A stretch of 43,258 nt of DNA from Rhodospirillales bacterium (GTDB lineage Bacteria > Pseudomonadota > Alphaproteobacteria > Rhodospirillales > UBA2165): assembly GCA_016777585.1 (NCBI GenBank), contig JADHRD010000007.1, forward strand, positions 1 to 43,258, written 5' to 3'. Of this stretch, positions 1-9,928 are shown piece after piece (position 1 is the stretch's first letter; each line of letters opens with the position of its first letter). A program made the position numbers and the translations under genes. Under the pieces are notes generated by a model, which was given only the letters and a program-made list of their open reading frames with translations, was not told the DNA's origin and ran no database searches.

Positions 1-303
1 CCTGCCATATAGTCTATCATTTTTGTTCACTAGGGTGAATGGATCACTATCCCAATTCTGCCCTTGTACTGGGACTACATCAGTATGGCCTGATATAATA
101 ATTCCTCCCTCAATCTTAGGACCAAACGTGGCAATGAGATCAGCTTTAGAGCCATCAGGAGTAGATTCAATATTGGTATCAATACCGTAACCATTTATAT
201 AATCTCTTATAAAATCAATCATCTCTATGTTAGGTAGCGCAGATATAGTATTAAAAGAGACTAAAATTTTAAGAAGTTCATCGGTTGTTAAACTAGTTTG
301 CAA
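1..303 (-). CDS. argE: Acetylornithine deacetylase (M20 family), N-terminal part
   Basis: The gene runs off the left edge; only the first 101 codons are present. The translation aligns by eye with the N-terminus of ArgE/M20A peptidases: an opening LVSFNTIS block, then SGHTDVVPV near residue 74, which carries the first zinc-ligand histidine and the following aspartate, and WDSDPF and RLYGR, typical of acetylornithine deacetylase rather than DapE. The family deacetylates N-acetylornithine in cytoplasmic arginine synthesis. The start is a TTG at 301-303 with GGAGAG six bases upstream; it follows the trkH stop codon directly and in the same frame. The first in-frame ATG would remove about 27 conserved residues. 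DapE or another M20 amidohydrolase remains possible because the C-terminal half is missing. Confidence 0.8.
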   Translation of the reverse strand, partial: MQTSLTTDELLKILVSFNTISALPNIEMIDFIRDYINGYGIDTNIESTPDGSKADLIATFGPKIEGGIIISGHTDVVPVQGQNWDSDPFTLVNKNDRLYGR

Positions 304-1773
304 TTAAGCTCTCCAAAAAGCTCGTGAAAAAAGAACCATAACTGTAAATAATTCAAGCCTACCCAGTAGCATTCCAATAGACAATATCCACTTAGCAGTT
401 GCCGGCAAACTAGAATAATTACCCTCTGGACCAACAATTGGTCCCAAGCCAGGTCCAACATTAGAAATTGCCGCCGCAGCCGCAGATACACTTGTCAGAA
501 AATCGAGGCCAAGAAAACCTAGAGCGATTGCGAGGCACATATAAGTAGCAAAAAAAATAAAAAAGAAACTCATCACAGAGCTAATTACTTCTTCTGGTAT
601 AGGTCTATGATTATAGTAAGGGATAAAAACACCATGAGGCTGAATTAGTTTTTGAAATTGGATGCGCGCAGCTGCGTATAGGATCTGAAACCTAAATATT
701 TTTATGCCACAAGTTGTAGACCCAGCACAGCCTCCAACAAACATAATAAAAAAGAATATTGGAATAGCAAAGCTACCCCATTGATCAAAGCCCGCTGTAA
801 CATAACCTGTTCCGGTCATTATGGAGGTAACATTAAAAGCAGCCATTCGAATGGCTTGGAATGGCGACTCTCCATTTATAGTCCACAACCATAATGCTAC
901 TACAGCGATAACAAACACGAGAAAAGTTAAGAACCATTGTACCTGAGTATCTCGGAAAAGCATGCCAGATTTACCTTGTAAAACCATAAGATACAGGAGG
1001 AAAGGTAAACTCCCAATTATCATTCCAACCGTAATAATATAATCGATAAGAACGTTATTGAACTGTCCAATAGAGTTGTTGTGTGTAGAAAATCCGCCTG
1101 TTGCTATTGTAGTCATAGAATGAGAAATTGCATCAAAACCAGTCATACCTGCAAACCAAAGTAAAGCTGCCCAAATCATAGTTAAACACACGTAAATCAC
1201 ACTTATTGCTGCAGCGACTTGAGCAGCACGTGGAAGAGCTTTCTCAGATAAATCAGAAGACTCCATTCGAAAAAGTTGCATTCCTCCAACCCTTAAAAGT
1301 GGCATCACTGCAAGTGCCATTACAATAATACCGATTCCACCTAGCCACTGAAGAAGAGCGCGCCACAAGAGTATACCTGGTGGAGCTATATCCAAATCAA
1401 TTATAATTGTTGAACCAGTAGTGGTAATTCCTGACATAGCCTCAAAAAAAGCATCAGTGAAACTCAAATTTAATTGGGAGAATGCGAATGGTAGCGAAGC
1501 AAATGCTGTTAAAACTACCCAGCTCAAAGTAGTAAGTATGAATGCCTGTCTGACTGTAAGCGATGCACCTCCTGCCCTGCTTGTTAATGACAACGAGACG
1601 CCAATAAAAAGTGTAACCCCAGACGCAACTGCAAAAACCTCCCAATCTGGATGGTTAACTAAAAGGTCAGCAAACACAGGGATTAGCATCATTACCGCTA
1701 ACGTCGATAATAATATTCCAAGAATTAGAAGGATCGGCCGAAAATCTATCAAAATAAAAAATCCATATTTCAA
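304..1773 (-). CDS. trkH: Trk-type potassium uptake transmembrane protein TrkH
   Basis: A 489-residue polytopic membrane protein. It contains the four pore-loop repeats of the TrkH/KtrB family: GITTTGSTI near residue 115, TIATGGFST near 222, MTGTGYVTAGF near 320 and GGCAGSTTCG near 350, where the central glycines form the potassium selectivity filter. TrkH is the inner-membrane channel subunit of K+ uptake and works with the NAD-binding protein TrkA, which is not in this window. The length fits the family. The start is uncertain: the open frame begins with a TTG at 1773, but an internal TTG at 1752 gives the N-terminus MIDFRPILL that many relatives have. The downstream argE-like gene starts directly after the stop codon, so the two are probably co-transcribed. 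Confidence 0.92.
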   Translation of the reverse strand: MKYGFFILIDFRPILLILGILLSTLAVMMLIPVFADLLVNHPDWEVFAVASGVTLFIGVSLSLTSRAGGASLTVRQAFILTTLSWVVLTAFASLPFAFSQLNLSFTDAFFEAMSGITTTGSTIIIDLDIAPPGILLWRALLQWLGGIGIIVMALAVMPLLRVGGMQLFRMESSDLSEKALPRAAQVAAAISVIYVCLTMIWAALLWFAGMTGFDAISHSMTTIATGGFSTHNNSIGQFNNVLIDYIITVGMIIGSLPFLLYLMVLQGKSGMLFRDTQVQWFLTFLVFVIAVVALWLWTINGESPFQAIRMAAFNVTSIMTGTGYVTAGFDQWGSFAIPIFFFIMFVGGCAGSTTCGIKIFRFQILYAAARIQFQKLIQPHGVFIPYYNHRPIPEEVISSVMSFFFIFFATYMCLAIALGFLGLDFLTSVSAAAAAISNVGPGLGPIVGPEGNYSSLPATAKWILSIGMLLGRLELFTVMVLFSRAFWRA

Positions 1774-1909
1774 ATTACCAGTACTAGCCTGTCAGAATAA
1801 TTATAGATCACATCTTCTCAAAAATATTTTTATAAAATGTCCATGTTTCTAGATTTAAAATATTTTTATTCAAAATTCAGTCGAAGCCAAGAAAGTATTA
1901 AGATAAATA

Positions 1910-2302
1910 TCAGCTTACTAAGGTAACGTCGTGGGGAGAATCTAAGGAAAATGCTGGGACGGAAACGTCAAAACTTACACCATCATTATCAATCATTTGA
2001 TAACTTCCAACCATGAATCCTGACGGAGTGCTTAGCGGAGCGCCACTCGTATACTCATAAGTTTCCCCTGGCTTCAATATTGGTTTTTCACCAACAACCC
2101 CCTCACCACGAACTTCATTAATTCTACCCTGAGAGTCCGTAATATGCCATCTTCGCGTCATTAATTGCACAGTATCTGTTCGTTGATTCTCAATACAAAC
2201 ATGGTATGCCCAAACATAATGGAAATCATCAGGATCGGATTGTTCCTCCAGAAAAACTGGATTAACTGAAATTTTTATTGAGTTTGTTATTTCTGAATAC
2301 AT
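1910..2302 (-). CDS. apaG: ApaG family protein
   Basis: A 130-residue protein matching ApaG throughout: central YHVCIENQ, then RRWHITDSQG, the glycine-rich GEGVVGEKPILKPGE stretch and YTSGAPLSTPSGFMVGSYQM. The family has a fibronectin-III-like beta-sandwich fold; it was linked to Co2+ resistance and Mg2+ efflux in Salmonella, but its molecular role is not settled. The ATG start is preceded by GGTGAGAG at good spacing. The gene stands alone: 136 bp separate it from the trkH start downstream, and the gene on the other side is transcribed divergently. Confidence 0.93.
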   Translation of the reverse strand: MYSEITNSIKISVNPVFLEEQSDPDDFHYVWAYHVCIENQRTDTVQLMTRRWHITDSQGRINEVRGEGVVGEKPILKPGETYEYTSGAPLSTPSGFMVGSYQMIDNDGVSFDVSVPAFSLDSPHDVTLVS

Positions 2303-2534
2303 GGTCTCTCACCAAAATAATGTTACTTTTTTAACCAAGGCATTTTCTTATTGTCGAAACAGATTTCTTAACAAATAGTGTTAAAGTTCCTATGTAAACA
2401 AACTAATCGGAATTATCAATGTATTATGTTCTGAACTAATTTTATCTTAGGATAATTATTATTGAAAATATATCTGTTAGACATAATGATTTTAATAGTT
2501 ACATTACAATTTTTTACTTTTTGTGAGGTGGAAA

Positions 2535-3146
2535 TTGAACGAACAAAATATTACCCTCCACGACTACGGTGGAAAAGTAGAGACAGATTGTGATTCGTTT
2601 ATTGAAGGTTTAATCGAATTACTCGATGAATTAGGAGATTTTGGTCTATCGCGTATTCATAAAATGGTTTTTTCAGCTAACCCCAACATAAACCCAAAAC
2701 CTCTGCCTAAGGCAGACATCGATCATTTTATGCTTACCTGGTATGTAGCTCTGGGCGAATTAATGTTCTTTAGTATGAAAGATGAGCCTGAAATTAATTC
2801 AATTGTTGATAAATTTTATCATGAGTTAGAATTAAGTGCGGTTGAGCGGAATGCTTCACCTTTTCTGTTAGAAGCAAGAATAAGTATTCCAAAAATTATC
2901 GCTCGTAACGTGGATTTTATTGAGCAAGGAGTGGTCAATAGACCAATAAGTAATCGAGAGCAAGACCAACCAAGAAACTCTGGTTTGGGGCCAGAAATAG
3001 CAAAAGTAATTATAGATGCTTCAGTAGGAACAAACTCTCTGGTCAACTCAATTTATGAGGAAGTAATAGAGATGTTTGAGACAGAATTTAACAATGCCTA
3101 TGGCCACTGCTCAGTGGCTTGCTCAACGTTTACTGTTACCAAATAA
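2535..3146 (+). CDS. Hypothetical protein, no recognised domain
   Basis: I do not recognise this protein of about 203 residues. It is soluble-looking, acidic and predicted helical, with no signal peptide or membrane segment; the N-terminal half (IEGLIELLDELGDFGLSRI) and the C-terminus (NSIYEEVIEMFETEF) look like amphipathic helices. The open frame extends to a GTG at 2523, but GAGGTGG lies just before a TTG at 2535, which is the better start; the GTG has no ribosome binding site. The gene is divergent from apaG and convergent with the TauE/SafE permease gene. Base composition matches its housekeeping neighbours, so it is probably a lineage-specific core gene. Confidence 0.7.
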   Translation: MNEQNITLHDYGGKVETDCDSFIEGLIELLDELGDFGLSRIHKMVFSANPNINPKPLPKADIDHFMLTWYVALGELMFFSMKDEPEINSIVDKFYHELELSAVERNASPFLLEARISIPKIIARNVDFIEQGVVNRPISNREQDQPRNSGLGPEIAKVIIDASVGTNSLVNSIYEEVIEMFETEFNNAYGHCSVACSTFTVTK

Positions 3147-3181
3147 ACATCGCAATTGCGTTATACAAAAGCGTTTGAAAT

Positions 3182-4087
3182 TTATGAAAAATATGAATTG
3201 CGTATCGCTATGTATGACATAGAAATACCAATAATCAGAAACAAGTAGCCAATACAACGTTCCATCACACGTTGCTCAATCTTTCCTTGCAAACGAGGGC
3301 CTATCTGTCCGCCAATAATTACTGCGGGAATTGTATAAATAACAACATTCCAAGGAACGGCCTGAAAACCGCCCTGAGCAACTAAAGAAGATATCTGGGT
3401 AAAGGAGGCAGCAGCAACAACAATAATTACAATAAAGACTGAAGTGGCAGCGGCAACGGGGATAGGAACATTATTGCGTTTAGTCAACTGCGGCATAACA
3501 ACTTCACCTATTCCAACGCCAAGTAATCCAGTCAAGAACCCACCAACCCCAGTTGCGATAGCGCCTTTCCCTTGACGAGGCTTGGGGTAGGAATAGCTTT
3601 TACCATCACGGCCTGTAATGATAACGTTTTTTTTATCACTAGTTTTAAGCTTTTCCTTAACAACCAAATTATTATTCTTATGAGAACGAATTAACTCGTA
3701 TGAGAGAATAAGCATTAATAAACCATAAGCACTTCTAAGTATTTCCTCATAATCTGTAATACTTGTTAACAACAATGCGCCAATAATTCCAATAGGGACA
3801 CCCACGGCTATAAAGGGAATAGCATTACGAAAATCAATCAAACCCTTCCTATAATATCCAATAAAACCGGAGGAAAATCCAAAAACTTCAGTCATAAGCG
3901 CAACTCCTATCGCGGCCGCAATATTTTGGAGAGGGTATTCGGGGCCTAAGAGCGGAAAAATAATCATGAAAATAGGAGCGAACATGGCAGCTCCACCAAT
4001 ACCACTCAGCATAGCCGCCGTAGCAACACACATTGCAACAGGAAACATAAACCAATAAATAGTCCAATCAAACTGGGCAAAATCCAT
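3182..4087 (-). CDS. TauE/SafE (DUF81) family membrane permease
   Basis: A 301-residue membrane protein with about eight hydrophobic segments and the two-repeat layout of the TauE/SafE family. The first repeat holds SGIGGAAMFAPIFMI near residue 28 and the second holds GFLTGLLGVGIGEVVMPQL near residue 185. The halves are joined by a hydrophilic charged linker at about 140-170 (KEKLKTSDKKN). Members export or import sulfite, sulfoacetate or other organosulfur anions; substrate cannot be assigned here. The ATG start has GGAGTG nine bases upstream. It ends 36 bp from the convergent hypothetical gene. The divalent formaldehyde dehydrogenase gene next door is on the same strand 98 bp upstream, so co-transcription is possible but not shown. 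Confidence 0.85.
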   Translation of the reverse strand: MDFAQFDWTIYWFMFPVAMCVATAAMLSGIGGAAMFAPIFMIIFPLLGPEYPLQNIAAAIGVALMTEVFGFSSGFIGYYRKGLIDFRNAIPFIAVGVPIGIIGALLLTSITDYEEILRSAYGLLMLILSYELIRSHKNNNLVVKEKLKTSDKKNVIITGRDGKSYSYPKPRQGKGAIATGVGGFLTGLLGVGIGEVVMPQLTKRNNVPIPVAAATSVFIVIIVVAAASFTQISSLVAQGGFQAVPWNVVIYTIPAVIIGGQIGPRLQGKIEQRVMERCIGYLFLIIGISMSYIAIRNSYFS

Positions 4088-4184
4088 ATAAATTCACTCC
4101 ATAAAATAGCTAGTGTTTGTCTCTAGAACTACATGGGTAGGTATAGGGTTAAAATTAAAAACTAAGGAGATGTTTATTAATTTA

Positions 4185-5291
4185 CTAAAAGGTCACAACG
4201 GAACGAATAGATTTTCCTTGATGCATTAAGTCAAAGCCATCGTTAATTTGTTCTATTGGTAAGACATGCGTAATGAGATCATCAATATTGATTTTACCAT
4301 CCATATACCAATCAACAATCTTGGGAACATCTGTACGGCCTTTAGCTCCCCCAAACGCCGTCCCTTTCCATACCCTTCCCGTCACTAACTGAAATGGCCT
4401 AGTAGCAATTTCTTGTCCTGCCCCCGCCACACCAATAATTATACTCTCTCCCCAGCCTTTGTGACAACATTCCAGCGCGTCCCGCATAACATTTACATTT
4501 CCGATACATTCAAAACTATAGTCAACCCCTCCCTTTGTTAAATCAACTATATCCGCTACCAAGGTATCTGTTTTGGAGGCATCTATAAAATGTGTCATGC
4601 CAAATTTCTCGGCCAGCACTTTTCTTTCTGGATTAAGATCAATACCAATAATTTTGTTCGCACCAACCATTCTAGCACCTTGAACAACATTCAGACCAAT
4701 TCCACCAAGCCCAAAGATGGCTACATTTGAGCCTGGCTCAACCTTTGCTGTATTAATTACCGCGCCTAGACCAGTCGTTACACCACAACCAATGTAACAA
4801 ACCTTTTCGAAGGGAGCATCTTTTCGTATTTTTGCTAGAGCAATTTCTGGCACAATTGTGTAGTTTGAAAAGGTCGAGGTCCCCATATAATGAAAAATCT
4901 TTTGCCCATTTAAAGAAAACCTACTTGTGTGATCCGGCATCAACCCCTGACCTTGCGTTTCTCGAACAGCTTGACATAAATTAGTTTTGCCGGACGTACA
5001 ATATTCACATTCACGACACTCAGGCGTATATAATGGGATAACATGATCGCCTTCAAAAAGCGACTGAACTGCTGACCCTACTTCAACCACCACGCCCGCG
5101 CCCTCATGACCTAATACTGCTGGGAAAAGCCCTTCTGGATCTTCTCCAGACAGGGTGAAAGCATCTGTATGACAGATTCCAGAAGCTTTTATTTCTACCA
5201 GTACTTCATGAGGCCTCGGGCCATCCAGTTTAATAGTTTCTATACTAAGTGGATCGCCAGCCTTAAATGCAACAGCAGCTTTAGACTCCAT
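4185..5291 (-). CDS. frmA: S-(hydroxymethyl)glutathione dehydrogenase, class III alcohol dehydrogenase
   Basis: A 368-residue zinc-dependent medium-chain dehydrogenase, the normal length for class III ADH. Catalytic zinc ligands are visible as the Cys in SGICHTDAF (about residue 39), the His in LGHEGAGVV (about 61) and the Cys in YIGCGVTTG (about 168). The structural-zinc lobe is [15 protein letters not shown], and the Rossmann fingerprint is [13 protein letters not shown]. It oxidises the spontaneous adduct of formaldehyde and glutathione to S-formylglutathione in the cytoplasm, and can also act on S-nitrosoglutathione. The ATG start follows a strong GGAGG. No S-formylglutathione hydrolase gene is adjacent. 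An inverted repeat lies about 50 bp upstream (separate entry). Confidence 0.95.
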   Translation of the reverse strand: MESKAAVAFKAGDPLSIETIKLDGPRPHEVLVEIKASGICHTDAFTLSGEDPEGLFPAVLGHEGAGVVVEVGSAVQSLFEGDHVIPLYTPECRECEYCTSGKTNLCQAVRETQGQGLMPDHTSRFSLNGQKIFHYMGTSTFSNYTIVPEIALAKIRKDAPFEKVCYIGCGVTTGLGAVINTAKVEPGSNVAIFGLGGIGLNVVQGARMVGANKIIGIDLNPERKVLAEKFGMTHFIDASKTDTLVADIVDLTKGGVDYSFECIGNVNVMRDALECCHKGWGESIIIGVAGAGQEIATRPFQLVTGRVWKGTAFGGAKGRTDVPKIVDWYMDGKINIDDLITHVLPIEQINDGFDLMHQGKSIRSVVTF

Positions 5292-5340
5292 AATTAACCT
5301 CCATATCTAAATTTTATGATTCATATTTAAAATTAATTCT

Positions 5341-5364
5341 AATTCGGAGTTCCAAACTCCAATT
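5341..5364. promoter_or_regulatory. Inverted repeat between ctaE and frmA (operator or terminator)
   Basis: Core stem GGAGTT / AACTCC with a 3-base loop, extended by AATT on both sides with one bulged base. It sits 50 bp upstream of the frmA start and 84 bp after the ctaE stop on the same strand. On the minus strand only a weak T-rich stretch follows. It could be an operator for frmA or a weak terminator for the cta operon; the sequence does not decide. Confidence 0.35.
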
Positions 5365-5447
5365 CTACTATTTTTGCCAATACATTAATAATCGCAAACT
5401 ATAGTATAAGTTTTCTTAATTAGGGTTTCAAAAATATATTCTGAACT

Positions 5448-6269
5448 CTAGGTTGGACTAATATGTCCAAGAGGCGAAGCCCCCCAAATATAAACGTTGA
5501 TATAGAGGAAAATCCAGACAACATCGACGAAGTGCCAATACCAAGCCGCAGACTCAAATCCTATATGGTGATCTGGCGTAAAATGACCTTTAGTAAGTCG
5601 AAATCCACACACTAGCAAAAAACAGGTGCCAACGAACACATGGAACCCATGAAAACCTGTAGCGAGATAAAATGTAGAGGGATATATCCCATCACTAAGT
5701 TTAAATGTTGCCTCGATATATTCCTCCGCCTGAAAAAAGAGAAAAATAACCCCCAATATTGCCGTAATAAAAGTCCATTTTGTAGCCGTAGCACGTTGAT
5801 TCTCTATTAACGCATGGTGAGCAATCGTCACTGTTACACTAGACGTCAGCAAAATTAAGGTGTTCAACAATGGGACACCATCAGCCGGTATTAGTTCAAT
5901 GGAAGCGGGCGGCCAAGCAACAGCAACTTTGCTTAACAAAGGTAAGCTTGAATGAAAAAAGGCCCAGAAGAATGCAAAAAAGAACATAAGCTCGGATACA
6001 ATAAACAATAAAAATCCGTATCGTAAACCAACTTTGGTTTGCTCTGAATGCATGCCTACCGTATTCGATTCAATCACTACCTGGCGCCACCATCCATAAA
6101 AAGTAAAAATAAGTAGAGCAAAACCGACGGCTAATAGCCAAATTGGGCCTTCATGCATATACCAAATGCCGCCTATCGCCATGATAAATCCTGCAATCGT
6201 GCCCGTAATAGGCCAAGGACTTGGCTCTGGCACATGCCAGGGATGTGTCTTAACTGTGTCTGAAGCCAT
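5448..6269 (-). CDS. ctaE: Cytochrome c oxidase subunit III
   Basis: A 273-residue protein with seven membrane segments and the subunit III pattern: HPWHVPEPSPWPITG at the start, SELMFFFAFFWAFFHSS near residue 92 (including the conserved glutamate), FQAEEY near 180, and GFHGFHVFVGT plus WHFVDVVWIFLYINVYIWG at the end. Subunit III stabilises the proton-pumping aa3 oxidase in the inner membrane and binds lipid near subunit I. The ATG start has GAGG upstream. It is the last gene of the minus-strand block ctaC, ctaD, ctaG, ctaE, with 45 bp between the ctaG stop and this start. Confidence 0.96.
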   Translation of the reverse strand: MASDTVKTHPWHVPEPSPWPITGTIAGFIMAIGGIWYMHEGPIWLLAVGFALLIFTFYGWWRQVVIESNTVGMHSEQTKVGLRYGFLLFIVSELMFFFAFFWAFFHSSLPLLSKVAVAWPPASIELIPADGVPLLNTLILLTSSVTVTIAHHALIENQRATATKWTFITAILGVIFLFFQAEEYIEATFKLSDGIYPSTFYLATGFHGFHVFVGTCFLLVCGFRLTKGHFTPDHHIGFESAAWYWHFVDVVWIFLYINVYIWGASPLGHISPT

Positions 6270-6314
6270 GTTCGTTTTTCCTCACGGTAGTTTGTTTAAC
6301 AGTATAAGCTAAAA

Positions 6315-6995
6315 TTATCCAGGCTGGATAATTTGAGTTCTCCTTAAGTTATCAACACTCTTTTTAATTTCTAAGCTGGTTCTTGATAAATTTTCAACCT
6401 CACTTTGATCATCACTCGCATAAAAAGTATAAGAAAGAGTAATTGTACTAACTTCTTTGGTATTTCGATCCTCTGCAATTGAGGAGTCAACAAAGAATGT
6501 AACCGGCATTTGTACCGTTTGACCTGGTAAAAGAATTTGTTCTGTAAAACAAAAACATTCAATTTTATTAAAATATTCGCCCACTTTAAACGGGGCTACA
6601 TTAAAAACAGCTGTTCCCACAATCGGTTTGTCTGAAACATTAGTAGCTTCATAAAATGCTATCGCTTGTTCTCCGGGCCTTAAAGTGATCTTGTTTTGCA
6701 TAGGTTTAAAGCGCCAAGGTAAAAGTTTGTTTACGTTGGCATCAAAACGCACGGTTATAGAATTTTTCGCTACTAAACCTTTATTATCAAAAACAGCAAT
6801 GCGTGTTGTTCCTCCATATCCTGTTACTTGACAGAAGATGCGATAAAGGGGCTCAGAAGCATAAGCCAGACCAATCATACTAAACACAAGAAAACCCAAA
6901 ACTACGGCGGTAAGACCGTTACGCGAGCTTTTTTTCCTCATATTTACAACACCATCGCCGACTCTAGTGGTTGATTTTTGTTTTTTTAACTCCAC
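6315..6995 (-). CDS. ctaG: Cytochrome c oxidase assembly protein CtaG (Cox11)
   Basis: A 226-residue Cox11-type copper chaperone that delivers copper to the CuB centre of subunit I. A single N-terminal membrane anchor (LTAVVLGFLVFSMIGLAYA) is followed by SEPLYRIFCQVTGYGGTTR, typical of alphaproteobacterial CtaG, then a periplasmic beta-sandwich with the copper-binding FNKIECFCF motif (CFC at about 148-150). The start is a GTG at 6995; an ATG eighteen codons in also gives a normal length but has no visible ribosome binding site. The protein is slightly longer at both ends than usual. The gene lies 23 bp after ctaD with no ctaB between them, unlike many alphaproteobacterial cta operons. Confidence 0.95.
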   Translation of the reverse strand: MELKKQKSTTRVGDGVVNMRKKSSRNGLTAVVLGFLVFSMIGLAYASEPLYRIFCQVTGYGGTTRIAVFDNKGLVAKNSITVRFDANVNKLLPWRFKPMQNKITLRPGEQAIAFYEATNVSDKPIVGTAVFNVAPFKVGEYFNKIECFCFTEQILLPGQTVQMPVTFFVDSSIAEDRNTKEVSTITLSYTFYASDDQSEVENLSRTSLEIKKSVDNLRRTQIIQPG

Positions 6996-7018
6996 ACCAA
7001 AACCCTATTCTTGTAATT

Positions 7019-8617
7019 TTATTCTGCTGGCTCAGGAATAATATTTGGCGTTACTTCATGCGTGTGGAATGGAGCAGGTGAATCTACCGTCCATTCCAAG
7101 GTCGTTGCGCCAACCCCCCACTCGTTTGCTTCAGCCTTCACATTTGAAGTTAACGTTTTGTATAAAACTACAAAAAATAAGATGCCACCCACCGCTGATA
7201 TATATGCACCCCAACTTGATATCATATTCCATCCAGCATAGGCATCGGGGTAATCAATTATTCGGCGCGGCATTCCTGCCATACCAGCAAAATGCTGAGG
7301 GAAAAATAATAAATTAACTCCCACAAAAGTTACCCAGAATTGAAGCCGTCCAAGCCATTCGGGGTATCTCTTGCCCGACATCTTTCCGAACCAATAATAA
7401 AATCCCGCATACATTGAAAATAACGCTGAAATTGACAAAACATAGTGAAAGTGTGCAACCACAAAATATGTGTCATGAAAAGCCATATCAACTCCGGCAT
7501 TGGCTAGTGTAACTCCTGTTACCCCGCCAACAACGAAAAGAAAGATAAAACCCATTGAGTATAACATTGGTGTATCAAATTTTATTGATCCACCCCACAT
7601 GGTAGCTAACCAACTAAATATTTTAATTCCCGTGGGAACCGCTATCACCATCGTGGCTAATGTAAAATAAGCTCGGGTCTCTACATTGAAACCCATTGTA
7701 TACATGTGATGGGCCCACACTACAAAACCAACCACCCCAATTGAAGTCATGGCGTATGCCATTCCTAAGTAACCAAATATAGGTTTCTTTGAGAAGGTCG
7801 ATACTATCTCGCTAATAATACCGAAAGCGGGAAGTATCATGATGTAAACTTCTGGATGGCCAAAAAACCAAAAAAGGTGTTGCCATAATACAGGATCGCC
7901 ACCACCATCAGGTGCAAAAAATGCGGTGCCAAAATTACGGTCTGTCAGCAACATAGTCAAAGCACCGGCCAATACTGGAATCGCTAGTAATAATAAAAAA
8001 GCCGTCAAAAGCATAGCCCAAATAAACAAAGGCATGCGGTGAAATGTCATCCCAGGGGCGCGCATATTAATGATTGTAGTGATAAAGTTGATGGCGCCTA
8101 AAATCGACGATGCTCCAGCGAGGTGAAGAGCCAGTATACCAAAATCAACTGCCATCCCGGGATGGTAATCAGCGCTAGATAGCGGCGGATATACTGTCCA
8201 ACCTGTCCCAGCCCCACCATCTATAAAACCCGCTATAACCAATAAAATTAGGGCTGCTGCAACCAACCAAAAACTAACATTATTCATTCTCGGAAAAGCC
8301 ATATCTGGCGTACCAATCATAAGTGGAATAAACCAATTACCAAAGCCGCCAATCAAGGCAGGCATCACGACAAAGAAAACCATTATAAATCCATGTGCAG
8401 TAACCAGTACATTGTAAAACTGGGGGTCTGTTATAAACTGGATCCCGGGTTCATGTAATTCAGCGCGCATAAGCATTGAAGCGGCACCACCAATAATCGC
8501 TGCGAACATCGACAATACCAAATACATTGTGCCAATATCTTTGTGATTTGTTGAATACGCCCAGCGTTTCCAACCCGAGGGACGGTGGTCGTGGTGATCA
8601 TGTGTAATATTTGACAT
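7019..8617 (-). CDS. ctaD: Cytochrome c oxidase subunit I (aa3 type)
   Basis: A 532-residue, twelve-helix catalytic subunit. All key residues are visible: the low-spin heme His in [11 protein letters not shown], the CuB and crosslinked-Tyr motif [12 protein letters not shown], the CuB histidine pair in WAHHMYTMG, and both heme-ligand histidines in VAHFHYVLS. The D-channel motif [13 protein letters not shown] and C-terminal [13 protein letters not shown] are also present. It reduces oxygen to water in the inner membrane and pumps protons; it belongs to the A1 (mitochondrial-like) group by the GHPEVY motif. The histidine-rich N-terminus (HDHHDH) is common in alphaproteobacteria. The 65 bp before it separate it from ctaC, and the two are likely co-transcribed. 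Confidence 0.98.
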   Translation of the reverse strand: MSNITHDHHDHRPSGWKRWAYSTNHKDIGTMYLVLSMFAAIIGGAASMLMRAELHEPGIQFITDPQFYNVLVTAHGFIMVFFVVMPALIGGFGNWFIPLMIGTPDMAFPRMNNVSFWLVAAALILLVIAGFIDGGAGTGWTVYPPLSSADYHPGMAVDFGILALHLAGASSILGAINFITTIINMRAPGMTFHRMPLFIWAMLLTAFLLLLAIPVLAGALTMLLTDRNFGTAFFAPDGGGDPVLWQHLFWFFGHPEVYIMILPAFGIISEIVSTFSKKPIFGYLGMAYAMTSIGVVGFVVWAHHMYTMGFNVETRAYFTLATMVIAVPTGIKIFSWLATMWGGSIKFDTPMLYSMGFIFLFVVGGVTGVTLANAGVDMAFHDTYFVVAHFHYVLSISALFSMYAGFYYWFGKMSGKRYPEWLGRLQFWVTFVGVNLLFFPQHFAGMAGMPRRIIDYPDAYAGWNMISSWGAYISAVGGILFFVVLYKTLTSNVKAEANEWGVGATTLEWTVDSPAPFHTHEVTPNIIPEPAE

Positions 8618-8682
8618 TTTTTTAGCCTTTAAAATAATTTTTATTCATAAAGATGTATTTAGTTATAAAAGGTCCGTTATTT

Positions 8683-9549
8683 TCATTTTTTTAACTGTGC
8701 CAATTTCAGCATTTTATTGTTATCGCTGCTAGCAAACTCTGATTTGGCTTTCTTTAGCCATTTTTTAAAATCTTCTTTCGATACGACCTTTACAGAAATA
8801 GGCATTCTACTATGAGCCACACCACATAGTTCTGAACATTGTCCGTAGTACGTTCCAATCTTTGTAACCTTCATCCAAGTTTCATTGATTCTGCCCGGTA
8901 TTGTATCTATTTTAATTCCAAAAGCCGGCACTGCCCAATTATGCATAACGTCTCTTGCAGTCAACAATACCTTAATTTCTGTATTCACCGGTAAAACAAC
9001 TTGATTATCAACCTCAAGCAACCTCCTCTGTCCCGGCTTAATATCCTCATCCGGGATTATATTACTATCAAATTCAAAATTTCCATTATCCGGATATTGA
9101 TAAGACCAATACCATTGATTTCCTGTCACTTTAAGCGTCATTTCTGGATTTTGCGCTTTCTCCATAAAAAATAACAGTTTCATTGAAGGTACCGCAAATA
9201 TTATCAATATCACAATTGGAATAACAGTCCATAATACTTCAAGAGTGGTATTATGTGTCGTTTTAGTTGGTTTAGGATTAGCCTTCGAGTTGAATTTAAC
9301 AACAATATAAACCATTAACCCTAAAACCAATAGCACAATGCCAACTTCAACGAAAAACATTAAGTTATGAAAGTCTATAATTTGCTCCATGACTGGCGTC
9401 GCGGGTGGTTGAAAATTCCACTGCCATGGTTGAGGTTCAGATGCGTAGGAAGTCTGAATCAATGGCATGCAAATTAATGCAACGCTCCAAGGTAACATAG
9501 AACTAAATTTTTGTAATAATTTAGAGAGTAAATCACTATTTTTCTTCAT
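8683..9549 (-). CDS. ctaC: Cytochrome c oxidase subunit II
   Basis: About 288 residues: a signal-like N-terminus ending near QTSYASEPQPWQW, two membrane helices (LMFFVEVGIVLLVLGLMVY and TVIPIVILIIFAV), then a periplasmic cupredoxin domain with the aromatic electron-entry patch QWYWSYQYPD and the CuA site GQCSELCGVAHSRMPI (two Cys, His and Met ligands). It accepts electrons from cytochrome c. The frame opens with TTG-ATG; the ATG at 9549 is preferred, with GGGA upstream. A lysine-rich C-terminal tail follows the conserved domain. This is the first gene of the minus-strand cytochrome oxidase operon. Confidence 0.96.
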   Translation of the reverse strand: MKKNSDLLSKLLQKFSSMLPWSVALICMPLIQTSYASEPQPWQWNFQPPATPVMEQIIDFHNLMFFVEVGIVLLVLGLMVYIVVKFNSKANPKPTKTTHNTTLEVLWTVIPIVILIIFAVPSMKLLFFMEKAQNPEMTLKVTGNQWYWSYQYPDNGNFEFDSNIIPDEDIKPGQRRLLEVDNQVVLPVNTEIKVLLTARDVMHNWAVPAFGIKIDTIPGRINETWMKVTKIGTYYGQCSELCGVAHSRMPISVKVVSKEDFKKWLKKAKSEFASSDNNKMLKLAQLKK

Positions 9550-9928
9550 CAATCTTTTCCCGTAAATCCCCGAATGGAGACCCTATTATATTAGTTTGTT
9601 ATTAGCCCTATGCCTAAACATTATCTGATCCTAAACTAACGATTCTTTTATCTAGTATACGTGTTTTCATATACCCGATCAAAATAAATCGGTAAAGCAG
9701 TCGTTGCAAAATATATCCAAGAATTTGTGTAAAATTGCTCTCGCCCTAAAATTTATAAAATAAATAGTATTGCACTTAACACTTGGCCCGCTAAATGCTG
9801 TAAAGAAGGTATATAATTAGACAACTTGAACGTAGGATGTCGCTTGTTGTTTTTATCGCGCAGTGGTAAATAACGCAGCGGGAATATAGGAAAACAAAAA
9901 TAGTAATTAATTGAAAATAGATAAAAAA
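9550..9928. other. Divergent intergenic region between ctaC and the DUF420 cluster
   Basis: About 380 bp that must hold promoters for both the ctaC operon (minus) and the small-peptide/DUF420/ctaB group (plus). It is AT-rich with no convincing long ORF. I could not find a promoter with good boxes and spacing on either strand, nor a clear operator. Confidence 0.5.

Noticed and set aside
3149-3158. CGCAATTGCG palindrome between convergent genes
   Set aside because: Only a 10-bp palindrome with no loop or T-run; it cannot be called a terminator.
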